The notes under the pieces were generated by a model that saw nothing but the letters and a program-made list of their open reading frames with translations, did no database searches and had not been told where the DNA came from. From Brugia malayi (lineage: Eukaryota; Nematoda; Chromadorea; Rhabditida; Onchocercidae), in NCBI RefSeq assembly GCF_000002995.4, contig NW_025062477.1, positions 5,242,649 to 5,306,648 on the forward strand: DNA of 64,000 nucleotides, read 5' to 3'. Positions 13,559 to 25,413 of this stretch are shown one piece after another. Numbering within the stretch: the first letter of the stretch is position 1; every line of letters begins with the position of its first letter. The translations under genes were made by a program, and so were the position numbers.

Positions 13559-16500
13559 GAAAACACAGTGATCGTTTTGATTTCAATTTTTTCACACATT
13601 AAAGAAATATTTTTTTGAATATAAGATCTTTTATTTTTTGATACTATTTAACGCATGAATTTACATTTGTCTTGTAGGCGAATGATAGATATAAACACGG
13701 GAATGGATCAACATTGGCTTCGGTGATAAGGACAAAAGATGATTATTTGCCGTATAAGGTTTTGATCGATAAAGTGCTCCGTTTTGTCCGAACAAAGGGT
13801 TCCTTCAAGGTATTTTTTCATTCATTATGCAAATACAGGAATTGATTTGTTCCTCTTTCAAGAAACAAATTTAAATGCTTAGACATTTCAGAAGCAATAA
13901 AAAAAACGGATTTTTTGGATGAAAATAATTATTCTGAGTACAATTTGGATAAAATTTACTTTTTCCTTCTCTCACATATATACACTATATGCTTTCTCTT
14001 TTAGGTTTCTGATTTGTCGAGGATTTTTTATGAAGAGGATGGTAGAAACATTGATCCTAGGAATTATCCGGAAGGTACATGGGAGAATATAATACAAAAA
14101 TTGCTTTCATCTGGTAGATATCCAGAACTCACAGTTCGAGATGGTGTTAGTTATTTCATTAGTTCGAATTTCGATACTTGAAAATATTTTTTTTTTTTTT
14201 TTAATTGAGGTTATTTCTTCACTAACATAGTCTAACTTTTAATCCTCAAAAAAATTTTTATTTATTGGATAGAATTTTGGATACAATTTTCGGTACAGAT
14301 TTGTGGATACGGCCAACGTTTTGTTTTTATTTTAAGCAGTTATCAACTTTTATGATTATTCTAGATACTTCATCTCCGGAAACACTTTGAAAAATCAGCT
14401 TTCCCATCTGTTCAATCATCGAGTAATTGTGCAAATAGTGATCGAAATGAATGCGAACGACCAGTGCCTCCAAGATCCATTGATAACAGTGTACCAGCCG
14501 CTATAGTTGGTCTTATTTATTTTCTTATTGTCACCTAATTTTATCTTTTTAATTTTGAATTCCTAAATCAAAAATTCAATTTTTTTTATAGATCTATGAC
14601 CTGCTGCTGGAGTCAGGAAGGCCTTTACATCAGAAAGAATTACTCGAAAAACTGAGTGCAAGAGGCATTAATATGAACATTTGCCAGCTTACAATTAAGC
14701 TGATAACGAAGTTCAAAAATGTCTTTTGCTGCAAATTTGATTTGGCAGGTACTATAAGTTTAAATAATCATTACAGAAATGATATAAAGATTTGAAACTG
14801 TAGAAAATCTAATGTTTTTATATCGGAAAAAATTGAAATAATGAGTTATGAAACTAAGTAGATGAGTTTTTGAGATATATATTCACTGTTTATGTATAAA
14901 CTAAAATAAGTTAAAATATATGTGGAATGATTTTTGCTTTACAAAAATTGCATTAGGATATGTGCATAAATGAAAAACTGATGTATTGTGATATTTTTCA
15001 AAACAGGAATTGTGATATCATTAATGGATGATACTAAAATACCTGAAGAGCTAGCCCTATCGCCTTGTTTACCATCATTCACTGAATCAGTTAAAATAGT
15101 CAATCATGTTATGTCGGATTATTGTTCCACTACTGAATCAGCTGGCAATATTTTTAAACCAGTTAGTTTTATCTTCATTGTTGTATAAAGTAGTGGAAAC
15201 TAATTCCCAGATTATTTTTTTAGAACAATTTCACTTTAACAGTATGAATACAATTTGTTTTTCAATGATTGAGTCCCAGATAATTATTCAACCATTACTA
15301 TGCATTTCTCAATGTAAGAGAACTTTATGACTCTGGAATAATTTGTTGAGACGAAACCAGATAATGCACTGTCATTACTTATTAATATAAAATAGTTGAA
15401 ATGTTTTTCTTTTCTGAACTTTTAAACTTGACAACTGATGGGAATGATAACAAAAGGTGGGAAAAAGCGGGTTGTGATTTTTTTTTTCTTTTTTGAAACT
15501 ATTTTTATCGTTTATTTAGGTTTTATTGATAGATATTGCTTTGATTAGAGAACCACTGGAGAGATTTCGAATCCAGGCATTCTTTAGACTTCGCTCTTTT
15601 GAACGCGAATATAATTTATTCGAAAAAAAAATGTGGTAAGTGTGTTCATGTAGTTATCAAACTATCGCTTTTGGACTTTAACTTACATCGAAGTAACTTA
15701 AGACGAGACAAGTAAATCTTTATTCAATAATGACTTTATTATTTGAAATAAAAGTTCGTATAAACATACAACGGTTGTAGTCTTTTAGCCTTCACTACCT
15801 ATCTGTTGTTCCGGAAGAGGAATATGCTATAAAGAAACCCATAAAAGATTGTATTTACGCTTTCCATGATATCAAAAATGATCGGGTTTATCGAGTCCAG
15901 TGCATGGGTGACGTTAGTCACTCTAATGCTGTGTCGGTTTATTTAATTGATCAAATGCGCTATCAAGAGGTACCAATCAGTCAATTGAGAAAGGTTTGAA
16001 ATAGTTTTTTTTTTTTTTTCCGAAATTTGTGGTTAGAATTACAATTAACAGATTTTGCAAAGTATTAAGAAGAGCATTGTAGAGTGTTTGCCTGAAATTT
16101 CGTTTGATTCCTGGTGATTCAAGTTCAAAGATTTAAGATTGTAAAGGCTCGCAATAAATCTGCTAATGTTCTACTCAATTTTTGCGTCATATCTTTACAG
16201 ATAATTATTAAGCCATAAAAAATATAAGCTGGGAGCCTTTTGTGATATGTGTAAAGTTGGTTTATAGATTCAAAACTGTTTACAAAATATAATTTTTTAA
16301 ACCTAACAATTTATTGATTGATTTCAAATTAGATGCAATATTTTTAGCTGACGAGTGATTATACAAGACCATCATACGGTGTGGTCGCAAAAACTGCACC
16401 ATTTATGATTGCACCTGGAAGAAAGGTGGAAAATTAAAATTTTTACTTATAATTTATGCTTTATTCTCAGTGGAAATTTGAGTACTGTCGTCTGAATTGA

Positions 16501-17003
16501 AGTCAGTTTTATATTTTATTAAGCAATCGAAGAGAAAATTTTCATAATTCTATCCTTCAAGTGGCATTCATAATTAGAACTCATACAATATTGTTTAGAG
16601 GAAAACAAATACTATTTTTTGTTGCTTTAGAATGAATTCGATAAATATTTCTCTTTGGTATATTCAAAGCTTCTTGGAGGTACTACTCTGGATATCCAAG
16701 CCGATGTGGTTTCTGAGGTAAGCTCTCAGCCTAATTTTATTTGAAGTGAATGAAGATTATATGTGTAATCAGAAGTATTTTTTTTTAGGAATTGAAATAA
16801 GGAATCAAATATGTTTATGTTTTCGTTTATGAACATTCCAATTTCTTAGTTTATTTTTGAATTCTCAGAGTTTATTTTCCTTTTAGCCATCGAAAAATCT
16901 TTTCGAATTGAAGCAACTGTACAGCGAAGTACACAGTCTAAATGTGCCAGCAATGTTTTTGCGACAGAATTTGATTCAAGTGTTTCCTTCAAACTTATAT
17001 TAA
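9696..17003 (+). CDS. LOTUS- and Tudor-domain protein (TDRD5/TDRD7 or LOTR-1-like)
   Basis: About 19 coding exons. Those in consistent phase are 9696-9790, 10247-10488, 10643 to about 10990 (3' end uncertain), about 11124-11268, 11533-11594, 11990-12100, 12232-12379, 12852-12910, 13205-13381, 13678-13809, 14005-14145, 14365-14505, 14592-14748, 15007-15161, 15520-15635, 15789-15993, 16348-16425, 16631-16717 and 16887-17003, giving roughly 880-900 aa. Exons 1-2 encode a clear LOTUS (OST-HTH) domain: LYQIYKDMYG, HPEEYGFEDL and GGIVYENGRYF. Exon 13 (IYDLLLESGRPLHQKELL) is LOTUS-like; exons 6-7 and 10-11 look like weaker winged-helix units. Exons 15-17 encode a degenerate Tudor fold (YRVQCMGDVS, VSVYLIDQMRYQEV). 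LOTUS/Tudor proteins act in germ granules with Vasa-type helicases and small-RNA pathways; C. elegans LOTR-1 is the closest architecture I know. The start follows an acceptor at 9648. The join between exons 3 and 4 is unresolved. Confidence 0.85.
12915..13200. repeat. Intron segment similar to 28.33-28.58 kb
   Basis: This part of intron 8 of the LOTUS/Tudor gene shares ordered blocks with 28330-28580. Shared words include CATTTCATATTTCT/CATTTCACATTTCT, CTAATGACGAGAAC/CTAATGACGAAAAC, TAATATTTAT and GGATATTCCC/GATATTCCCG. By eye the identity is about 65-70%. Confidence 0.55.
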
Positions 17004-18509
17004 GGTTATACGTTATAGTACATGACTATCAATTTTAATTTTTAAATGAGGAAAATATTTTTAGATCTGTTGTGATGAATTAAGAAATACATGTAGTTTG
17101 ATTATTGTTTTAGGATAAGTTGGTGAATTAAGTGTAGTTAAAACAATTGTTTTTTAATGTTTAAATGATCTAAAAATGTATAAAGTCAAATTCTTTTGAA
17201 TTTTTTGAAATTTTCATAGAGATTTTGATTACTATTTATTACACTTCTCAAAGAGGTAAATGACAGTAAAAGATGACATGAACTAAAAACTGAATGATTC
17301 GATTCAAATGACAAAAATCACAATGATTTCGATTGTGTTTCGTCAAAATTGGTGATTTATGGATGGTAAATTTGTTGCTTTATATTTTATTGTTTTGTGA
17401 TAAGTATTCCAAACATCTGAAAATTCTGCATAAAGCAACTACTGTGATATGGTGAATTTCACTTCATTTCAAATCTTTTGTTGTATATAATTGACTAATC
17501 ATGAATTTTCGAGCAGTAAATTAACTTAGCAAGAATAATTCCAAAAAGTAATGATGGATATAAAACTGTTTTTCCAACTTTAAAGTTGTTTTAATTGCAA
17601 TGATTACAAAAACAAATAATAAAAAAGGCAACATAAACAAAATCATCTACTGTCCATTTCATTTGTCATCTCTTAATTTCCTTCAGTGATTATGATGATT
17701 CTGAAATGAGAAGTATTATCTTTACCAAAAATGTTTACTTTATTGTTGTCAATACAGTGTATTGTTAACTTTTTATCTACCTTGATGAAAATTGAAGTCG
17801 CTCTGTATTACATGAATTATTCCTAGAGACCAGGCCTTATTATTGTCACAATAAAAGCATATTTTTCGGGTCAAAATCATACCTGATCTTGATATACCAC
17901 TGAATACCTAAATATTTTATAAGAAACCGAAGTTTCATACATTCTTTTAATGAATGTTACCGATAAAATATTTCGGTAAATTTTGAGATCCTTTGAGCTA
18001 TCATTTTGAAAAGATTACTGTAAATATTCTTCGAGTATCTTAATATATTCAAGGGAAAGTGAAGGAATATTGCAAAAAAGTTATGGGATTGTACGTAAAT
18101 AAAATTGTAATGAAATTGTTGAATTCAATTCAGAAACAAGAGTTCAGAGACATGCAATAAACTGTCGAATCAATAACAGTTAACATTAATCTGAACAAAA
18201 ACTAATTAAAGAAGTGATGAGCATTCTAAAATTTTTACGAAGAATTAATCATATAATAAATTATCACAATATTTCCATCTAAATAGGTTGATTGTCGTAA
18301 ATATTAAATTTATGTACGACTTGTCTGTGTCACCCGTCACATGTGTATTGTAACTCATACGTGCTAATATAAGCATCAAAGATGAAAGTTCCAAGAGTTT
18401 TCCAAAAATCTACTGATTCTCTCATTGCCTTACCTATACCTAAAGCTAACAGTAATTAATAAATCCTGAGAAATAAGTATTAAAAATCTGTAATACTTGA
18501 ACCACTTAC
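17004..18509. other. Intergenic region with a diverged copy of the inverted-repeat arm
   Basis: No gene seen. From about 17930 to 18260 the sequence aligns by eye with 35690-36030 (inside the left inverted-repeat arm). Shared blocks include ATATTC-GGGAAAGTGA-GGAATATTGC, TTGAATTCAATT, GAATTAATC and ATCACA. This makes it an older relative of the repeat family at 33.9-44.4 kb. Confidence 0.5.
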
Positions 18510-18621
18510 GCAGTCGGTCCTAAAGCTTTTGCTACTGTTTCCTGGCGGAGGGACCGCTCTACTTCTACTAGCCACTCAGCTTCATCATCACTTTTAGGCC
18601 TAAGATCCACTTTACCTCTTC
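18510..18621 (-). pseudogene. Isolated GC-rich coding-like exon, minus strand
   Basis: On the minus strand 112 nt read open as KVDLRPKSDDEAEWLVEVE followed by RSLRQETVAKALGPT, ending at a strong GTAAGTGG donor. An acceptor-like AAG precedes it at 18622. Base composition is near 50% GC against under 30% on either side, and the residue pattern (charged, amphipathic) looks truly coding. No following exon could be linked. Upstream on the same strand (18612-18794) lies an overlapping 60-codon ORF in another frame. It may be a fragment of a mobile element or of a decayed gene related to the GC-rich pseudogene at 36.6-38.1 kb; I do not recognise the family. Confidence 0.45.
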
Positions 18622-18794
18622 CTTAAATTTCGATTTGTGAAGTTCGAATCCCCTCCTCCCTCCATTTTTATTACTTCTTCAACCCGACTCTTCTCCATTT
18701 CTTGCTGACATTTCACTTTTCGTGTTCTGTCAACATCCTTTCCAATCTTGCCGATAGTAATTATTGTACAATGTTTAAAACTTTGATAGTTCAC

Positions 18795-20381
18795 TACTTG
18801 TTGGTATTTTTAGCAAAATTTTAAAGTATCTCTTAGAATTTTTTTTTTTTTTTTCGAAGCTTAACAGTATACACTTGAAGTCAATTTATGAAATAAAGGA
18901 AAAGATGAATTACTTATTCTTTTTCTACCATAAATTCATATAATGTTCCTTAGTCAGAGAATCGCCTCGCTGTATTTGAATTTCCGCAGACAGCGATTAC
19001 ATTTTTAGAGGAAAGATCTGAGAATGTATCATTGTAATGAAGACATGAAATTGAAGTGAAACTGTGGAAAATTAAATATATGTGTATTTAAATAGAGAAA
19101 TTTAATAGCAAAATAATGCATCGTAGTTAGTTGGTAATCTCATTATAATCTCTCAAATCTGCTTGCATTCTTTTCGTAACATAATATTCTGCATATTAAA
19201 ATTTGAATTTTGGATATTTTCTTTGTAGGAAATTTCTTGCAAATTCATTCAAATTATTAGCATAAAATTTGAATGAGTACTACAATATTTTTACTAAATA
19301 ATATTACGCCTAATCATAATGATGTGACACTTTTACTAGCAATATCTTCAGGAAATTTTCACCAACTAACTTTTTAGCACAATTATTTTCTCGCGATTTA
19401 TAAAAATTTGATTTTATGACTACGATATTTTTAGTATTTTTAGGAATTTAATAATCACTTATTTATTCGAGCGTAATTTTTTGTGATATATTCCAAAACA
19501 GAAAAAAATGTTCAAAAAATTCAAGATTTTAAAGTAGTCAGCAATACAAGCTAGTGAATTACTTGCAATAACATATGATCTTACGCTGAATGACCTAATC
19601 ATCTTTCATGCATTTTGAGAAATTCCGCTTCTGCGCATTCACTCATCTCATTTCACAGAAATATTCGCATCAATATGAAATCACAATGAGTTCTTGTTCA
19701 CAAGCGCTTCTAATAAAATACATCAAATTTTAAATGATGCAAAGTATCGAAATCGAATTCCAGAAATAAATTTTAAGAAAACGAACTTTTGATAACAGAT
19801 TTTTCTCACATTGCATTTATCTCTTTAATAAAAATTTCAGTTAATATTAGTACTTAATTGTTCTCACACGGAATGCTTAAGTATATCGATGATCTATTTG
19901 TTTTCCTTTTTTTATAAGTTATCTCACGGTGATTTTCAGAAATTTGCCTTTTCTCTTGCTGATATTTTCAAGGAAATGCAGAAATTGCTTATAATCTTTC
20001 AGCAAAACTTAATTTCATTCAGTCTTACAGCACCAAAATTGGCTTTCTCTTTCCTGAAAAACAAGCCCTGATACCTTCAGATATCATATCTTTTCAAAAG
20101 TTAATGGAATAGATTAAATTACAATCGTAATCATCTCAAATTAAGAAGTAATGAATTACAGCAGCCATAAAAGTGAGCACTTAATTCAGTAGTTAAATTC
20201 TTGCTTCCAATTATGTTTCCTTTTTCGCTTCCATTTAGTCATTTCATTTCTTACTTTGAAATTAGAATTCACAATAATTTAAAGTGTTTGCATTTTGGAC
20301 ATTTAAAATATTAGTTGAAGCCAAAGCTCTTTCTAGTAATTTCCGAATTGAAAACAACGAGAAAGATTATTCACTGATAAT
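18795..20381. other. AT-rich spacer upstream of the GPCR-like gene
   Basis: No supported exon on either strand. A 60-codon plus-strand ORF at 19889-20071 has no flanking splice signals or recognisable motif and was not accepted. Confidence 0.5.
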
Positions 20382-22304
20382 ATGATTGTTCGTTATTACT
20401 GTATTGTTGCATTATTTCTAATATCACCTTTAAACTGCCACGAAGGAAATGCGACAAATGTAATTGACATAAGAGACGAGCAGCACATAACTATAAAATA
20501 TACAGTAGTTGCGGTGCTTTCTTTCTTCTTGCTATACGGTACTATTAGCAATATTCTGATGGTTACTGTATGCTACAGTCGAGACAATCATTACAGTCGC
20601 CCATTCATCCTTATCGTATGCCAAATTATTTTTTCTAATTTGATAAGCTTTATTCCATATTTGACTGTCCTATTACCTGAAATATTACTGAATAAAAAAT
20701 ATGGTAAGTTACTTTATTTTCATAATTGTTTAACAGGAACACTCACAAATTTATTAGTGAGGCAATTTTATCGTTGATGAAGCGATGCATCTAATTTTTA
20801 ATGTTATTTTAGAATTCTGATTTTCATTTAAATAACAAACCATTATTATGGATTGTGCCTTAGCTTTAAAAACAAGATGGATCAACCGCGCATCCTGCAC
20901 AATCTATGTTTATTCATCTTTCGTCATGTTACACTTTTCATTTGTGTTGACGCTGAATCGCTTCGTAGCCATAGTTTTACCGAAATTCAATGCATTTTTC
21001 GAATCAGGAAAGCTGTACTTCTTATTCCTCTTCGTATGGTTGACAGCTTTCGGTATGACATTTAACTTTTGCGCAATGTCCTAAATTATTTCATTCTTAA
21101 ACAGACATGGAGACTGACGACTGCTCAGTTTTGTCCAGTTTTAACGGCTGTTACTTTTATTGCCATTTTGAATAATGCTTAATCTGACAATTATAAACAA
21201 TTATAAACAAATTGCAGATTAATGATCTGTTTATTTATATTGAATTTGCAAATTTCTAGCAATTTCATCTGCAAATTTTTATTACTGCACGAGAAATTTC
21301 GAAGTTTCAACCTTATATTGGGTGCATGATTGCACAAAACAATCTGGTGGAAAACTTTTTTTTAAGTCAGATTAAGTTTTAAATTTTTATCATTTATGTC
21401 AAAATTATCGTTAAGTCAGATTAAAGCACCGTTTTAATTTTGAAGTCAAAAATTTTTAAATCCAGTTTCAATTTAATCAAATATTAAAACTTTACATTTC
21501 AAGCAATATAATTAAAACATTTATCTCTTTTGATATAACTATAACATTAAATTGATTAAAATGAACATTGTAATTCCTATTTCACAATGATGTGTGCAAG
21601 GTTGATTGGAACTTACTAATAATCTCCAATCGGTTTTCAGTTTTATCAAATTTTGGGCAATATTTCTATCTGTTACAATGCTTGCAATGTACTCAGTAAT
21701 CATTCGCAATATACGCCATCGTTTTGCATCAATTAATAACGAAACACAAAGTTGGTGATAACAAATCGATTTCTTCCTTATCACATAAGCTTATCATATG
21801 ACCAAAACTTTTCCATTTCTTTATTATACTGGGAACAAGTTTTAGCTATTTTAAATTTACTAGATTTTGTAAAATTCATTTGAGTATTACTAAGTCTTAG
21901 TTTATTGCTTATTTCGAATTAAATATGGAAATTTTAAAAACTTTTGCAATTATTCTTTAATTATGGGACGAATACGTTGGAAATTACCACATACGAACGA
22001 TAAATATGGAATGAATACGTTGGAAATTACCAAATACGAACGATCAATGTTAATTCAAGCAGCATTAACTTCTGGTGGATTAATAATTGGAGCCATATCA
22101 TTCGGCTTTCTGTCAAACATTTTGATACAGATTTTTGATCAAAAAGCTTTATTACCAATAAACATTTCCCACTGCTCATATATCCTTTTATATCGTTGTA
22201 CATTGCCAACAGCTTTTTTCTTAACGAACCAACGTGCTCGTAAATATCTATGTTCACGTTTGAGAAATAATGTTGTAAAACCTATCCCACGTCTAACAAA
22301 ATAA
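20382..22304 (+). CDS. Nematode chemoreceptor-like 7TM GPCR (Srx-type), possibly a pseudogene
   Basis: Exon 1 (20382-20703) has a signal-like start (VALFLISPLNC), TM1 (VAVLSFFLLYGTISNILMV) and TM2 (FILIVCQIIFSNLISFIPYL). It joins in phase to exon 2 (20864-21052), with TM3, the motif LNRFVAIVLP and TM4. Exon 3 starts at 21105 in matching phase and encodes a Cys-rich loop (METDDCSVLSSFNGC), but no donor follows before its stop. A TM5 exon starts at 21641 (FIKFWAIFLSVTMLAMYSVI), ends near 21763 and needs a phase that exon 3 does not supply. The last exon (to 22304) holds TM6 and TM7. The N-R-F after TM3 and overall length fit Srx/Srsx-type serpentine receptors of sensory neurons. The broken join and the 43-bp duplication at the last exon suggest decay, or a missed small exon. 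Confidence 0.6.
21970..22044 (+). repeat. 43-bp tandem duplication at the start of the last GPCR exon
   Basis: GAATACGTTGGAAATTACC begins at 21970 and again at 22013. The two copies match over about 31 of 32 bases through CGAACGAT. The period, 43 bp, is not a multiple of three, so the copies are read in different frames. The second copy gives the receptor-like KYERSMLIQA. Confidence 0.85.
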
Positions 22305-22930
22305 GTTATCGGAGAAAGATAGCGTACATGAACAACTTTAGAGCATTTACTTCTTGACATGATTCAAATATCAATGATAGCTTTTTCTTTTTTTTTTTTT
22401 TTTTGCAAACTTGAAATGATGATGAAAACGATACATCTGCTACCTATATACACCAACTTTATTTATTAGCTATATATGTAAAATATTTTTCATAGATGTT
22501 ATCAAAAATCGAATAATGTATAAAATGCAAGAGTAATCTTTTATTACGATTAAATCGACGAAATATTTCTGTAAAATGTTGAAAGAGCTTCGAAATAAAT
22601 TCGCTTACATTCAATGCATCTCACTTGAATCACTTTGTCACTCACATAATCAGTGTCACTCATTTATGTCAACCATTAAGTTAAATCTGAAGAATTGTCC
22701 ACTATAGTGAATTTGACCAGCTAGGAAATGCATATGAATGGGAATCTCTTATGTGATGAAACCGATAGTTTTTTGTAGAAAAGTTAAGTAGTCTCAAATG
22801 AAAAAAAAAATCACCTTCATATGTCAAAATAATGATAATGATCGAATGAAAAGAGAAAAATTCTCAAAAATTTTCAAATAAAAAGTTAAGCTATCATTAA
22901 TGCATTACCGTATGCCAATAATATTTTCAA
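22305..22930. other. Spacer between the GPCR-like gene and repeat A
   Basis: No coding exon seen. It contains a 17-nt T-run near 22388 and several short TCACT/CACTC repeats around 22620-22670. Confidence 0.5.
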
Positions 22931-23988
22931 TGCTTCATTATCTATGCGAAATGTTTCGCTTATACTTCCGGATGAGTTCAGATATGGCTGCACTATATTT
23001 CCGGTTGTAACTTGACGTGGAGAACTCAGATCAAATAGGTTATAAGAACCAAAGACATCAATTAATGTTATCTAGGCTTAACCTTCCTTTCTTCTGCCCA
23101 TTTCACTTGTATTTCAATTATCCTTTAATACTATGAAGAAATGAAGAAAACTGTAAGAAAATATAAACTGAAAAAATGAGAACATACTTTGAGAGATGAA
23201 AATAGAGAAAATAATGGTAGCATTGTGAGTCTGCTTGAAATGTCAGTCTTGAAAGAGTTCCTGAACTGAAAAAAAAATGCAAACTCAACATTCCTTTAAA
23301 ATACATATTGATATAAATACATGCCGACTGTCATCGCAAAACACTTTTATAGGTGTCATCCGAAATTACACATTCAAGAACTGTAAACATTAGATTTATT
23401 AATACTAGATTTAACTTCTTGTCCAAAAGCTATTTAATCAAACAAACCTTAATTCCACTTTGATTGCCACATCGACCAATTCGGGCAATAATGACCAGAA
23501 GCAACCCAAATAATTTGCAGTCACACCAGAAAGACTGCAAAATAGTTGGGTTGTTTCCGGAAATTGAAAGGAAAAGGGAAGCAATAAGTGAAAGTGGCAT
23601 TTGCACATCATATCGCTGTAACAGTGCCCACATTTTCAAATGGAATTCAAATTAAGCACAGAGTGGTCGTTGCACCTCGGCGGTTTTGTCCAACTTGCAC
23701 CATAGCTTTAAATGACGCAAAAGGGTGAACGGAATTAACGACGGTGCATGTGTTATACGGTGGGAAAATGAAAGAAGAGAATTTTGAAGGGGAAATCATT
23801 AACCAATTTAACCGGTGAACCAGAATGGGACATAGCATGTGATCACATTGTCGGTTTCAGAAGAATGAGAAAACGAATTAGCTTCTGTATCTATTGAAAA
23901 AGGTCATCAACGGTTTCTCGAATCAGTTATCAATTAAATCTCGACACACTTTTTTTTTTTTTCACATTGCTAATTTTGTATTGTTCAC
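22931..23988. repeat. 1.06-kb repeat, copy A
   Basis: This segment is repeated in the same orientation at 33886-34945, offset 10,955 bp. The copies differ at only two bases near the left edge (CTATGCG versus CCATACG) and by two T in a T-run near the right edge; ORFs within it are identical. The core (23440-23880) is GC-richer than its surroundings and has short open pieces in several frames, such as FCPTCTIALNDAKG, interrupted by stops, so it may contain decayed coding sequence. No terminal inverted repeats or target-site duplication were seen. Confidence 0.9.
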
Positions 23989-25413
23989 GGCTATCATACA
24001 AAGTAAACTTCACCGTCCTAATCTTAACGTTTTGCTCGTGCATCTCGTAAAGATATTGAAAAATTCATTGTCCAATTCATGTAGAAAAGCAATATTTTTA
24101 TAAATCATAAGTTTGTTTCACGGTTTTGTCAAAATTCTTTGAGGATTTTCTTTACTTTACCATTTCCGTTGTTATTTCGCTACTTTTTTAATTTCCCAGA
24201 TTTTGTTAATGACAAAAGACTCAATGAATGACAGAAAGATTCTGATTTGTCATCATTTATGCTACAAGTGTTACTATTTCTTTGTTCGACAAAATTTTGA
24301 TATTATTTTTATCACCTGACAAATGTTAAGTTTAGTGATGTGAGGCATTGCCCAGTGCTTCTCCTTTCATAAAAATGAGCTTTGCTGGAAGTGAGAAATT
24401 AACTGTTGTAAACTTTGATGAAGATCTTGAGAGCTATCCAAATAAACTCTGAATTTCAAAATTCTTTATGCGACAAAAAAACCATTGGCAGAGTAACCGT
24501 CAATTGTGCATTTGTAGTGTTAATATCATAAAATTTTCCGTTTACCAAAATTAATCATTAAAAAGTTCATATTAGAATTTTCTCTTTTTTCGTTTCTTTT
24601 TTTATTTATACAATCTTTTTAGCTTTGCAAAAACTTAATTAGGAATTAATGAAATCAAAATTACTTATAAAAAATGAATTTAGTTAATAGGAAAGCCTAT
24701 TGCAAACTATTTAAATCTTATTTAAATCTGCATTACAATCCTAGACATGCCTTCTTTATTGATCAAAAGAAAAGGTAAATCTTTTGTTGGAAGAATAAAA
24801 CGAGACACGAAATAATAATTAAAAATTAAAATATAATATTGTTTTTTATGAATGATTACTCTAATGTGAAATAATGAAAGTAAGTAAACGTGAAGAAAAA
24901 AGATATATGAGCAGTTATTTTTGCTTCCATTTAATGTTATTAAATGTGTATGTATATGTGATAGAAAATTCAGTGATTTTCTTATAATAGTAATTTTAGA
25001 GTTAAAATGAAAAAGCTTTTAAAAAAAATATATATGAAATCTCTAACGAATCTATAAATGTATCTACAGATTCATTTATAATGATTTTATCTACAATTTC
25101 TAATGATTTTATCTACAATTTCTATAATAAATCCTCAAGAAGGGAGGTTTAATTGATGCAAGATCAAAATCCAATATTGTCATCATCCAATCCTGAAGTT
25201 ATCATCGAATCCTTAAGTTAATTGGGATAGTTAAAAAAGATATAAGATAATTGGCAAGATTGTTCGGCAGTGAAAACATTTTAATTTAAATTTGAGTTTC
25301 AATTCTTTTTTTTGTAATTTGTCGGCTTTCTCTTAATATAACTTAAGAAATTCTTTTAATTTGAGCTAATTTACTTCTCATAGTGCGGCTGCTTCTCCTA
25401 ACTGTTATCTAAA
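23989..25413. other. Intergenic region with diverged homology to the repeat B flank
   Basis: About 24240-24410 aligns by eye with 34946-35150. Shared blocks include TATTATTTTTATC, CTCCTTTCATAAA and GAAATTAA. Homology therefore continues beyond the near-identical A/B core at much lower identity. A 22-bp unit (TAATGATTTTATCTACAATT and two more bases) is repeated in tandem near 25078-25122. No gene seen. Confidence 0.5.

Noticed and set aside
18642..18660. GTTCGAATCCCC resembling a tRNA B-box
   Set aside because: The flanks do not form a T-stem, and no acceptor stem, D-arm or A-box is found at tRNA spacing on the plus strand.
23118..23838. Small ORFs (60-70 codons) repeated at 34073-34793
   Set aside because: Duplicate occurrence reflects the A/B repeat copies. 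Frames overlap on both strands and are broken by stops, so no gene is called.
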